From Gymnothorax reevesii (lineage: Eukaryota > Chordata > Actinopteri > Anguilliformes > Muraenidae): 64,000 nt of DNA. The notes beneath the pieces are model-generated. The model ran no database searches, had not been told where the DNA came from, and saw only the letters and a list, made by a program, of their open reading frames with translations. A program made the position numbers and the translations under genes. The stretch is taken from contig CM056578.1 of the NCBI GenBank assembly GCA_029721435.1, forward strand, positions 17,584,911 to 17,648,910. Direction: 5' to 3'. Shown here piece by piece: positions 22,601 through 33,109 of this stretch (the stretch's first letter is position 1; each line of letters begins with the position of its first letter).

Positions 22601-25600
22601 GTAGGCACAAACGTGTTGTTAACCCTTAAAAAAGTCGGGTTTTTGAAATGTTTTATTTTTCAGTTCCAAGTAAGGCATATGAACAGTCACTACACTTCTT
22701 TCAAACAGCATTGCTTGCCAGCCCAGCAAAGCAACTCTCAAATGTTACTTCAGCCTTAGAATATATAAAAAAACATTTACATTACATATCTGACCTTTAA
22801 AAGGCTTCTTAATATTTCCCATGAATCCATTGATTGTGTTGTTTTTTTTATTTATTTTTTTTTTATTTTATTTTGGCATGATTGAAAAGCATTTCATGAC
22901 AATTTCAACACGCAACATGTATCATGACCGAAAGGGTCGCGGGGGAAGCGAAATCGCTTATCAGAGTCCCGCCCCCAGCTTCCAGGAAAAACAGTTTGGT
23001 TATGATTAAAACATCATAAGGATTATAAATCACAGCAGAGTTAATGTCCATGTACGCTACGTTTTAACTTCAGAAAGTAAGATCATGAAGTTTATGAATA
23101 TCATAAGAATTATAATTGCAAATTAAGTGAGTGATCATATAACTTAGATTCAAATGCCACTCTTGATCCAAAGCGACATTATCCCGAAACCCCATTCTTG
23201 ATCATTTGATTTGTTCCAGCTGATTTGGCGTAGATGAGAGGAAGCAGATACCGGATCTATGCTTAATGTGTATTTGTGTGTGCATTGTCAGAATGTGCGA
23301 AACTGTGCCTTTCTTTACAATTCTGTCAATTTTTCTCTGAGGCAGCAAACTGTACACAAACGTGTGCCAATTATTCCCCTTCAGATAAGCATTCACATCG
23401 ATCATAGTGAGGGAGCATTGTGCCTCAGAGAACAGGAACCCCTCTATACCCCTCCGTTGACTGTTGTGTTCTGTGTTCAGGCACGTGGCAAGAGGCAAAT
23501 ACTTACTCATGGGGACCAAAAACGCGATAATCAGGGCCAGCAGCAGTAGGATTAGTAAAGGCAGCAGCACTGGAAGCTGGATCCCCTCTGACCGAGCCTA
23601 CAGGCCAATAAAAGCAAGAACAGCTCCGTAAGCAGTATCCATAGAGCATATGCTGCAATATTCTTCTATTTTCTAAAAACTTGATTTAAATACAAATTTC
23701 TAATCAATTTTTTTTGTTTATTCTGAAAAGACAAAAATGCAAAGCTGTTTAAGACGCTATCAACGTTAAAAAAAAAAAAAAAATCAACATTTGCGGTCAA
23801 ATCATTAACTTTTTGACCTTTAATATGTCATGTTGACCAGCGTGCGTGAGTGTTAGCGTGGTCTTCGATTTGCGAGGGTGACCAACCAGCCAAGCTGTGT
23901 TCTCATTCTCTTGTGGCTCAACATGTTAAAAAGAAGTGTGAAGATTTAAAAGGGTGAGGTCAAAAACTGAACGCCCTCTGACAAGATTTTCCTTTTTCAT
24001 GCTTCACCAGTCATCACACGGTTATATTAGTGCCGCTCCAAATGGAGTTTGGAGGCTGAATAAAGTATTTTCCTGAGCTTATCTTATTACGGGAGCTTTA
24101 ATCCACTGGCTTCTGAAGAAAACTAATAATAAATGAGCAACTCAGGACTGAAAAAAAAAAAAATGTAAGAATTATGTATGCTGACAAATCTTTGTGTCAC
24201 TCTGTCAGTGCACAGCCTATATAAGTTTTTATAGGCAAGTCTCACCACTTAGCAGCCATCTTGGCAACCCTTCTGGGCAGTTATTTTGGGTTAACATGGC
24301 CAGGCTCCTATCTAAATGAATTGGGAGAGGGCCAAAGCCTCACTTTCAGTCGTCACTGGGACATAAAAAGCATGCAAAGATTACGAGTCAAATCTGATAA
24401 TTAAAAAAAAAAAAAAACTGCTTGAAAGTGTGGTGACTTTGCCCAAATTTTTTTTTATGCATTTTCCCCCACAGGTTACACCTATTATGCATGTGCAAGG
24501 TTTCACAACACAAACTTCCTTTATAGCTTGGTGTGACATGATGCTGTCAGCTCATCCCACTGAAGTGAATGATGTACTAAACGCAACTCGCTCATCACAC
24601 TAGAGCACTTGAACGAAAAACTGCCAAATCAGTCAAAGTCATGCCATAAAATGCCATAAAAACTGAACCGTGTGTTTGTGGCAATGCGACAACAAGATTG
24701 GCTGGATATGGTGGTTCAGCTTTACAAACCAGACTGTTGTGTTGACTTTATCGGGGAAGGGGTGGGATATGCCACAGAACTGTCATCTTTAGAGATGCCG
24801 ACTTTTCTATTCAAAAGGCCGTAGTGGTTTGTCTCCTCTCTATACCGTATCTGCTATTGCATAGTGGCTGTAGCTGGACCCCTAGATTTGCAGTTAGAGT
24901 CCATCAGTGTGGCCACGATAAGACCAGAGCAGCTGTTTGGCCATTGAGGAAAATGGCCTCAATTGAACTGTGAATTTAATCTGCCAGATGCAAAAAATAT
25001 TCCTTTAGGGGGTGATTCACACCAGCCAGTTTGACTTGCCTTCGAGGGATGGCTTCATGGATCTGAAGCTCAAAATTATAGTTTTTCGTCATGTTACTTA
25101 TAACAATATTTAGACACTGATATGTTCATTATATTCTAAGTAAGTATTAATTAAAAACACTGGATTAATGTCAGGATATATAGTGCACATCTGTTTTACT
25201 GGAACTGACTGAGTCTTTTTACATATCCTTAAATGCTTACTTTAATGAAGTTTCATTTTAATAAATGAATTTTAACCATTATAAAAGGAAAAAAAAACAT
25301 TTCTTTTATTTTGCCAGGGGGACACCAGCATCTTCAAGAATTATGCAATATTCATATTGCATTTAAGGTTATTAAATATTCATTTTTTATAAAAAATGTT
25401 AAAAGGTATGGAAAGTAGAGGAAATTCTAAAGGAACACCAAATAGAAGAGAATTGGAAATCTGGGTCTGAAATGAGCAAAATTGTTCCGAGGCGAGTTTT
25501 GGCAATACCCTAAAGTCAAATGCTCATACAATCCTTAATTCTCGATATATTTTCAAAATTTCAACTGTTTTAGAAACTTGAAGTAATATCCTTTCCAATG

Positions 25601-27968
25601 ATGTAACCATTTAATCAATTTGATGACATTTAAAAATTGAGCCCCCTGTTCAATTTGGCTTGATCCGAACCAGCAGTGGAGTTGTAAGTAGTCATTCATG
25701 AGGGTATTTTGTGTCAAAATAGCACAAGTGACGGCACTCACCTCTTCACTGCCGTCAGCTTTGGATGCTTCATAGCTTCCTGTTGAATTACCACCCTCAT
25801 AACCTAAAATATATAAGGAACAAGCATTAGAAACATAATGATTAATTATAATCACTGACTTCCTGTTTCTCATAGGCTAGTTTCTCGGCCACTCATAGTG
25901 GAGCTGTGGTCATGATGTTTTTAGTAGGATGCAGAAGGTTAATTGTCCAAGTCCCAGTGTTGCCAGTATCAAATCAGTAAAGTGGTTGAGCTAATTGAGC
26001 ACAGCCATTAGCCCAGCTTTGCTCCAGGATGGGACTGTTTGCTAAATCTCCCTGACTGCAAATAGCCCTTTGTAAAAGTGTTGGCTAAATAACTGATGTG
26101 TTGTGCACTAGGACCAGGGCATTTTATGACTCAGCTGTCCTTTTGGGGCGAAGAATGGATGAGAGTGAGCTTGGGGTAAGAGAATTTTTATCATTTCAAC
26201 ATGAATGGAAACTGTGATGTGCCGTGCGGTGGAGATCCGTGATCAATACCATGTGATTCATTGGGATTTATCGTTGTCATCTGAGATGTCCGTTCAGTTG
26301 CATTGGTTGGCGACTGGGGCGCTATCTCTGCTGGCTCTGGTACTGGTGATAGAGAAACAAAAACAAGAATTTAATGAATGACCTAAGTGTGCAGAATATT
26401 AGGAAAAGGACTGCTGCAGTCGCAATTTTAGGTTAGACGCAGTAGTGAACACCATAACCTTTCAATGGATAAAAGATCTACTAAACATCTTCTAGGGGTA
26501 CTGTGGTTTCCTCCTGCTGTCTAAAGATAGGCATTCCAGGCTAAGTGGAGACTTTAAAATGCTCATATATGTCTGAGTGAGTGAGTGTGATCCCAGTGAT
26601 GGTTTGGCAAAATATCTTGGATTTGTGCCCGCCTATCTCCTTAATGCTGGGGTAGGCTCCAGCCACCAGACCAAATCAGGCATATTAGAGGTAGATTGTG
26701 GATTAATGGATTTACTTACAAATGTTATTTAATTTATAGTGGTTCTACCCTCTAATGTAAAAGTACAAAAGGTTATGTGGTTGACTTTTTTCTAACATGC
26801 TGGAAAACTATTTGGGCGCAGCAAATCTGTGTGGATATCCTGTTATCCATTAAGTGGTTTCTGTGTTTTCTGTGAAGCAGCCTTAAAAGGTAATTCCAGA
26901 GGTGGAGAGTCCAGGGGTCAGAAAGGAAATGTCCTGTCATGTCTTACTTCCTCCAATGAACTTAGTCAGTTGATTCACTCGTGAGGTTCAGTCGTTCTTA
27001 TAGGCAAATTCAGACAGTTAGAAATACTAGGAATACTCTATTCCTAACTTAATGAACCTGGATTGCCCACCTCTTCCATTTTTCATATTTAAAACCAAGA
27101 AATCATAATAATGCCAATGAGAGGTTTTTTGTTGTATTTTTTCATCTTTCTGAATGCCACTCACCCTGTTTTATGATCAGAATCACATTCTCTTTCTGGT
27201 CATTGAACCACCCTTTAATGTGCACACGACATCCATATTCACCGGAGTCACTCTCCTGAGCATCAGAAATGGTCAGGGACACATCGCCTTCCTTCAGTCG
27301 GCCATTTAGCTGATACCTCGGGGATGCTCTCGCAGTCACTTTGGTCCCGTCACTAGAGATGATTTCATTGGCACAGCCGTAGGTAGGGACTGGCCCTCGG
27401 CCCCAGCAGGAGTGCAGTTCATTGTGATACTTTATGTCATACTTGCAAGGGAGGACCACAGACTCCCCCACAAACCCATGCACTGTCTTAGTACTGCAGT
27501 CACTAACTGTGGGAGGGAGAATGGGAGAAGGGTGGGAGAGAGGGAGGGAGAGAGAGAGAGAGGGAAGGGGAGAGGAGAGGGAGAGAATTTGTGAGAGACA
27601 GAATAACAGAAACGGAACATGCTTTTGCGCTGCAAAAAAAAAAAAAATAGAATGTTGAACAAATTTAATAAGTGAGGCACCTAGCTGCAAAGCGTTTGTC
27701 AATTTTCTCAACTTCAAGTTCCACGTTCTCTTAGAAATGAGTCTGTGGTACTGCTGGAGTTCGCATTTGAGTAAACTCAAACATGCTTTGCAGCTGGTTA
27801 CTTTACCAAAGTTTATCCGACTTTGTATTTTTTAATTTGTGATTTCATCTTTTTGTGCCATTACAGATTAATTACTGTTGTCGCCATGCCTTGGAAATAT
27901 GTATTCTGAAATATTTCATGTCATTAAAGCATTTAAATTTGAGAGAGAGAAGAGAGATAGAGAATTAG

Positions 27969-28006
<38 letters not shown>

Positions 28007-31000
28007 ATACCGCAAAACAAGTGTATTTCCCAGCCATGCGATCACTTTCTGATGCTCTTTTCCTCACACACATCAGTATCACTTCCGCATGTAAATACCG
28101 CTATGCTCATATTAGCCTGCTCTAACTTTTTTTTTTTTTTTAGTTCTCTTTGTAAATCCCTTCCATGGAAATGTAAGCATCAAATAAATCCCACAGTTCC
28201 CTTTTGCCGTTTCTATATGTATGTGCCTTATGGTGTATTCCAGTAACCTGGACAGTTTTCATAGTTGTAGTGTCTGAAAATGGGAAGTTTAGCTGCCCCA
28301 CTGTATATCTCCCTGTAACATACTGTTTAGCCGCACACAAATCTGTTCAGTCCTGCATATGTGGCAACAAAATGATTCTGTCACATCTGTACAGACTTAA
28401 GGCTCAAATTCCATACCACATTTTCCTTCCAACTCAACAAAGTATTGATCACCCACACCTACCTGCAGACCACTGGACACTCTCCCCTCCCTCACTGTCT
28501 GGCCTCATTTGTACAGACCTGGTTTGCTCCTCGTTTCTCTGTCTCTTTTTTTAATGAAAGTGTTCCCAAGAGCAGTGCATAAATCTGGTTTATATTCATT
28601 TTCCCTCATTGTGCCTTCTGTAGTTTTGGCTTGGAACATTTTCACTCGTTGGATTCCCAAGGTTTTGATTTTTTTGTGCATTAATTTAACTTGTTTTACT
28701 TTCTTTAAATCCAATAGTCTTGCTAGTTCCTGTAGCCACCAGTTTCTTCTGTGCATCACATTTATACATGCATATATATTTCCCTTTTTGTCTCCAATTC
28801 CTGTATATCACATATTGTTTAGTCGTCTCTTTCAAGTTTGGCTCTTGGATCTTGAATACACTGTAACAGATTCACTTTTGATAACATATGTATTGACAAA
28901 TAAACATTGCTTTCTGACACATATTTCCCAGATTTTTTCTTCTGGTAATCTGTTTACACTTTAATGTAAATGTATAAATGTCCTAGACCATGGAATTCAG
29001 ATTTTATTTATTTTTTTTTTTAACAATATTTATAGTGCAACTGATTTTCGTATTACAAAATGAGTTATTGTGACCCTAAAGCACCATGAGGATTAATTAC
29101 AGGAGCGATTAAGTTTAACTGTCCTGCATTGTCTCAGCAGGCGCCATATTGGCTAATCTATTACTCTTTTATTTTTGAAACAGGCTTTTGTCGCTTGTTC
29201 CAAATAAACATCTTGAATTTGTTCCAATTTTCATTCTCATTACATTCAACATCCAGAAGTTGTACCCACTCGACTTTTATTGTACCTCATTAAAATCAGA
29301 TTTCATCTAGAGAAGAAAATTCCAGAGATGGAACAGGCAGTCTTAATTTTGAGCAGTAGCCTACATAAGAACTCAATGAGCTTATAATTACTTGTAACGA
29401 GTGGCTGCCATGAGACTGCGCTTCAAACTGTGTCTGTATTTTCACACGAAAACAAAGTGGGATGACTCAGCAGCTGGATGACTGCACTTCTTACAACTTT
29501 TTCAGCTCAATCTTTCTTTATGCCATAAGGCAGTATTATTAAGGGTCCCCAGTGCCATTATTCCACTAATTCAGTCAGTGTGGTTCCTGAGCATTACCTG
29601 AGTTATTTATATGACGCTTTCACCCAAACCGAGTTGATTAGACTAGAGCAATGTCGAGTTCGGGCCTTTCTCATGGATCCAACAATCACATCAATATTTA
29701 TTGTGGCTACGCTGGGGCTAGAACCACATACCTTCCAGATTATGACCCCTTCCCCACCAAAATTACTGAGCTGTGAGATTCTCCTTTTATACTTAATTTT
29801 TGCTGCCATACGAAATGCCTCTTTGTATATTCCCTGGTCGAACAGAACCAAAAACATTACACTCCGACATTAGGTTACCCTTTATGGTTTTAAGCCATTA
29901 AATATCTGATCAGAATTTTCCAAACTCAACACTAAAATTGATGCCTCAAGCACTGCTCCATTTCAATGACAGAGATGTTGGATTTTTATATAACCTGCCG
30001 TGCAATCAATGAATGATTATCGAGACTGTGATCAGCAAAACTTGTCTGACTGTTCATGTAATTAGTGGTTAATAGCCATTAATTATCCTTCTGGAGTTTG
30101 TTTTCCAAGCTCATGGTGAAAAAGGTATTGTAAAAAATCAATAACTGGAGAGTGACTGAACTGAATGTGAGAAGACTGCTTTGGAAAAAATGATGATGGG
30201 GTCCAACAGTATATTCCTACATGAAAAACAGACCCAGAATCCAATATAAATGCCTCCCACCACTAATCCATCCCACCCAGTCAGTATCAATTTGCATCCC
30301 ATTATATTCAAGTGAATCCCCTTCCACAATATCAGGGCTATCTGTCCTGCTTCTGGAGATCTACCATCCTGTAAAGTTTATTTCAATCAGAAATTATCAT
30401 ACCTACAAATCCTCTACAACTTAGCACAGGGATATCCCAAGTAATTACCTAATTTACTCCCAAGAAAAAAGAGAGGTGAAAACTATTCATTCTTAGCCCA
30501 TGAAGACTGTGATTTCATGATCTTTGACTAAAGCCAGCACCACACCAACAGACTTCTGAAAATCTTAACCAATGTGCAAATGTGAAGACCACGATGGGAA
30601 AATGATCAGTCACATTTTCACGTTGTGGAGAAATGATGAATTAAAAATTCAAAACAATCCTAGAAAGAAAGCACTGAAAAAATATGCAAAAAAAAAATGC
30701 AAAACATTGTTATAATATGTAATATTATTATTATAAATATTATAATTATATATACAATGCAATATATAAAATATATAAAAATGCAAAATTTGGACTCTGA
30801 TCATTTTTCCTTTGTGGTCTTCATGTGAAAGACATTTATATATATATAATGATTTGGGCCCCACACCGCTCAATATTGGATCATAAATATTGAACATTGA
30901 ATATTTCCGACTCAATATTGCTGTGGTCTCTACGAGCTTTAGAGCAGATCTGGTGATGTCAAATACACTCCTAACGTGACAGAAAAAGTGAGCAAAGCCA

Positions 31001-31971
31001 CTAAAAAAAAAATCAGGCTTTCCTTAGGATAGTCAGAAGAAGGGGAATTGGGCCCAAAATCAGCTGAAATATGTTTTGATATGAGCCCTGCTTTAGCAGA
31101 TCAAGGATGTCTCCAGCTATTGAATGAAGTCAGCTTTGTCAGGGTTTGAAAACCTATGGGATAGTTAATCTCCAGTACTTTGTAGGACTAAGCAATGTAT
31201 TCCTCTTTGTTATAACCTGCATTATACTAACTTTTGTGCATCAAGCAGATATCCATCTAATAGCTCCCCGTATTATACTTGCGTCTAACTGACTGCATAA
31301 TAATTTTCTGTTAATGTTCAGCACCACACTTTACCCAAAATAAACAATCACCACTGCGCAGTACACCACAGCCCTCTGGATGCATTTGAAGGTCCCACTG
31401 GAAGCTCCTGCCATTTGCCATTTCCCATTTACAAGTTCTTCCTTTCAGAATTACAGTATGTACTTGGAGCACAATCTCGGCCTGCCTTATGTGCAGAGCC
31501 TTAGACACCAAGCGCCTTGTGCCTAAAGCTACGCACGTCCATTTAGTCACTCCAAATATAGTTTAGCATACAGCAACAGTTTCGCTTCTCCCTCATTCCA
31601 AACTGTGTGTTCCTCTGCAATACCTCTCGAAACCTCAACGAGCATTTTTAGACCGCAAAACCTTATTTCTTACTTTTTTTTCTGAAGCCCATGAAAAGCT
31701 GCCAATAATTTTTATCCTTTCAAGGTCTACCAAAAGGGGTGAGGAAATTTAACATGTTGAATAAAAGCTAATATTTTGGAGAAGACAATTTTAAAATTCA
31801 CAGAAAGATGAAAACCCTTGAAAAAAGAGCGTTTCATATATCTGTGCAGTTCTGAGGAAAGGATCCATATAAAAATAAAAAATCATAAAATCAAACAGTT
31901 GGCCTCTGTTTACCTGTCAGAAGATGCAACAAAAGCCAAAGCGAAAGGATGTGACCACAGCGTAAGTCCAT
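19515..31971 (-). CDS. havcr1: TIM-family receptor gene A (complete, seven exons)
   Basis: Complete gene model for a TIM-family type I membrane receptor. Exons in transcript order: 31914-31971, 27165-27506, 26250-26342, 25742-25803, 23507-23597, 20457-20493 and 19515-19632. The 801 coding bases give 266 residues. Every boundary is GT-AG and the phases chain correctly (1, 1, 1, 0, 1, 2). Domain order: signal peptide (1-19), IgV (20-133), short stalk with three N-glycosylation sites (134-190), transmembrane helix (about 192-214), and a 51-residue cytoplasmic tail with Tyr238, Tyr258 and Tyr266. Mammalian TIM-1 signals through a tail tyrosine in a similar NIY context, and TIM-4 lacks one, which favours a HAVCR1-like receptor. 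Orthology is inferred, not tested. It lies upstream of gene B in the same orientation, about 5.1 kb apart. Confidence 0.88.
20457..20493 (-). CDS. havcr1: TIM gene A exon 6, membrane-proximal tail
   Basis: A micro-exon of 37 nt (acceptor CTCTTTTTAAG, donor GGAAT|GTAAGT) encoding R-KRWKKASEMLG, a basic stop-transfer-like stretch right after the membrane helix. It enters in phase 1 and leaves in phase 2, exactly fitting exons 5 and 7. A Tc1-like element begins only about 60 bp upstream of its acceptor. Confidence 0.85.
20555..22116 (+). mobile_element. Tc1-like element with about 200-bp inverted termini
   Basis: The left end is TACAACCCCAATTCCAAAAA (20555). The right end reads CCCAGCATCCCAACTTTTTTGG (about 22090-22111), its diverged complement. 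Inverted similarity extends inward through AAATCTC..., GTGAGACATTTTACC (about 20690) and GTAAAATGTCTCAC (about 21981). The plus-strand interior has decayed transposase: HTH-region frames near 20999-21140, then LLWAKVHLKWRR near 21320-21350, and FQQNNAKPHTASI and NLPACRKH-like pieces downstream, with many breaks. It lies in intron 5 of gene A in antisense orientation to the gene. Confidence 0.8.
21488..21552. repeat. short retroposon 3' tail inserted in the Tc1-like element
   Basis: ATCAATCAATCAAATCCTTT followed by ATTTAACCAG and a GAGACCAAAGTCTCTTTTTC block resembles the 3' end shared by fish L2/CR1-type LINEs and their SINEs. It interrupts Tc1 sequence that otherwise would read AGTATAT directly into ATAGAGGTTTTA. 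Confidence 0.5.
22117..23506. other. gene A intron 5, right part
   Basis: Intronic sequence, with a run of about 18 G near 22312-22330 and AT-rich stretches. A TTAACCCTTAAAA start near 22619 resembles a piggyBac-type end, but no partner was found. No exon is seen. Confidence 0.55.
23507..23597 (-). CDS. havcr1: TIM gene A exon 5, transmembrane helix
   Basis: A 91-nt exon (acceptor TTGGCCTGTAG, donor ATGA|GTAAGT) entered in phase 0. It encodes ARSEGIQLP and then an unbroken helix of about 23 residues (VLLPLLILLLLALIIAFLV) before PM and a split codon. The leucine/isoleucine-rich segment with no charge is the only membrane span outside the signal peptide and anchors the receptor with its Ig domain outside. 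Confidence 0.9.
23598..25741. other. gene A intron 4
   Basis: AT-rich intron with several A-runs (for example near 23767 and 24403). No exon or known repeat family was identified. Confidence 0.6.
25742..25803 (-). CDS. havcr1: TIM gene A exon 4, membrane-proximal stalk
   Basis: A 62-nt exon (acceptor TATATTTTAG, donor GAAGAG|GTGAGT), phase 1 in and phase 0 out. It encodes GYEGGNSTGSYEASKADGSE and one more Glu: a hydrophilic, acidic, Gly/Ser-rich linker with one N-glycosylation sequon (Asn170-Ser-Thr). It continues in frame into the transmembrane exon. Confidence 0.85.
26250..26342 (-). CDS. havcr1: TIM gene A exon 3, mucin-like stalk
   Basis: A 93-nt exon, phase 1 at both ends (acceptor CTCTATCACCAG, donor ACATG|GTATTG). 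It encodes 31 residues rich in Pro, Thr and Ser: VPEPAEIAPQSPTNATERTS followed by QMTTINPNESH. Sequons are Asn147-Ala-Thr and Asn161-Glu-Ser. This is the TIM mucin domain in a very short form. Confidence 0.85.
26490..26715. repeat. interspersed repeat fragment
   Basis: It contains CTGTGGTTTCCTCCTGCTGTC, CCAGTGATGGTTTGG and GATGCTGGGGTAGGCTCCAGCC-like text, ending near GATTAATGGA. This matches the second half of a repeat very common in fish genomes. A 5' part of the same family lies at 62690-62960, followed there by a GGAT tract. It is in gene A intron 2. Confidence 0.55.
27165..27506 (-). CDS. havcr1: TIM gene A exon 2, IgV domain
   Basis: A 342-nt exon, phase 1 at both ends (acceptor CTCCCTCCCACAG, donor ACAGG|GTGAGT), encoding residues 20-133. 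TIM hallmarks are VVLPCKYD (Cys40), LHSCWGRG (Cys53), TYGC (Cys64), SPRYQLNGRLKEGDVSLTIS, ESDSGEYGCRV (Cys112), and the FG-loop motif GWFNDQK, whose Asn121 and Asp122 match the calcium and phosphatidylserine pocket of TIM-1 and TIM-4. Two cysteines usual in TIM are missing: the CC'-loop GSC reads GPV, and YCC reads YGC. An extra Cys23 lies at the N-terminus. The frame remains open upstream of the acceptor, but that extension is a CT tract, not coding. Confidence 0.93.
27511..27587. repeat. purine tract forming the exon 2 polypyrimidine tract
   Basis: About 77 bases of GGGAGGGAGAGAGAGAGAGG-type sequence on the plus strand. On the gene strand this is an uninterrupted CT-rich stretch ending 5 bases before the IgV exon acceptor. 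Confidence 0.9.
27941..28003. repeat. (GA)n microsatellite
   Basis: GA-rich block with a pure run of about 17 GA units at 27970-28003. Confidence 0.9.
30581..30825. mobile_element. small inverted-repeat element (MITE-like)
   Basis: The left arm TGTGAAGACCACGATGGGAA plus AATGATCAGTCACA (30581-30614) is the diverged complement of the right arm ending TTCCTTTGTGGTCTTCATG (30792-30825). The left-arm text recurs at 41389-41460 (GAAGACCACAATGGAATAAT and onward), so the sequence is a dispersed family. Confidence 0.55.
31914..31971 (-). CDS. havcr1: TIM gene A exon 1, start codon and signal peptide
   Basis: A 58-nt coding exon reads MDLRCGHILSLWLLLHLLT and a split codon, donor CTGACAG|GTAAAC in phase 1. 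Joined to exon 2 the split codon is Val20, giving TVSDCSTK. The LSLWLLLHLL core is a strong signal peptide. The ATG context is CACCATGG, a near-optimal Kozak sequence, which fixes the start. Confidence 0.88.
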
Positions 31972-32120
31972 GGTGAAATGATCACAGCCGTTCACTATTT
32001 CTCTCATACATACTCTCAAATACTAATACAGAGAGAGAGAGCGCGAGAGAGAGGAAGTAGGAAGAGGAAGAGCTGAAGAAAGTCTGGGGTCAGTGTGATG
32101 GTAAAAGGAAGTTGTGTCCT
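31972..32120 (-). promoter_or_regulatory. putative TATA-less promoter of gene A with ETS/PU.1-like boxes
   Basis: Just 5' of exon 1 is a GAGA/GCGCGAGAGA tract and then AGAGGAAGTAG (32050-32060), GAAGAGGAAG (32061-32070) and AAAAGGAAGTTG (about 32103-32115). The GAGGAAGT core matches PU.1/ETS recognition sites, common in TATA-less myeloid and lymphoid promoters. No TATA box is evident. The match is to short motifs only, so regulation by PU.1 is an inference. Confidence 0.35.
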
Positions 32121-33109
32121 GAACTCAGTTTCTGTCTGAACAGCTGAAATAGCATCCCTCTCTTTCTCACTGTGAAGGAATTATGATGTTTTTTTGCGAT
32201 ATTAAATTTATTGGTGACATTATGCTTTTTTTCCTGCTAAATTTATGCTAAATTCGATGATAATTTAGTAGCTCATTTAATAACCGCAGTACAATAGTGC
32301 GCTCCAAAATTTTTCATTTCAAGCTGCTTTGGAAAAAATTTCATTGTTACGTCCTTCTTGAAACTTCTTGAAGCAAGAGCCATGAGTCCTATGACCAGTA
32401 AACCCATAGATTTGCGTTCTATAGTCCTTTAATACACCCGACTATATCCAAATTAATTTTTAACCCACACACATCACTATTTCACTCAGTCCGGCTCCAA
32501 AAGACACAAAATACCAGAATTATTTGTGACACACACAACCAAAAGAGACAATGGTTGTGCTTATTTTGTCCGGTGGTGCACCACAGACAAATGTAATCCT
32601 GGGCTGTAAAACAACTGGTCCAGATACAGAAAGTAAACTGGGAGGTGTCTATTGGTGAGTTGACTCATCCAAACAAGACTACTTTCAGCAATAGCTTTCA
32701 ATGATATTCGTGCCTTAAAACTTCTAATTATTTCCCAGTTAGACATAAATATAATTTAGTTAATATCTTTAATGTTCGTTGCATAGTTAAGTAGTAAATC
32801 AAATAGATTCAGCACATGGGTAAATTAATACACAACTTTTGTGGAAGTAGTGCTGCTTCTGTCCACTAGATGTCACAGTTTGTGCATACAGTACAGGCTA
32901 TTACTGCAATAATTGATAAAGCCGGTGCATCTGCGTCAGTGTACATTTAATACAAATGAAATCTCAGTGTCGAGGGCATTTCAAGCCTAAAATTTGGGTC
33001 AGGTCATCCACATATCGAAGCCATGTGGAGGTACAGCCAAACTAAATCAAGAGAATTCATAGTCTGGAAAACCTTTTTTTTTTTTTTCTTTCTATACCTC
33101 ATACTATTC
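32121..33109. other. intergenic, nothing recognised
   Basis: AT-rich spacer upstream of gene A. A 61-codon minus-strand frame at 32561-32746 has no recognisable domain. Confidence 0.5.

Larger units (their letters stand above)
27588..31913. other. gene A intron 1
   Basis: A 4.3-kb intron remainder. It contains a (GA)n microsatellite at 27941-28003 and a small inverted-repeat element at 30581-30825. Frames such as 28204-28964 show no recognisable domain and are taken as chance. Confidence 0.6.

Noticed and set aside
27142..27780. The 212-codon single open frame through the gene A IgV exon
   Set aside because: Its first half reads through a CT microsatellite and intron. The acceptor at 27507 and the separate signal exon at 31914-31971 give a far better start.
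28204..28964. Two long plus-strand hydrophobic frames within gene A intron 1
   Set aside because: Composition follows T-rich DNA; no splice signals, start context or domain.
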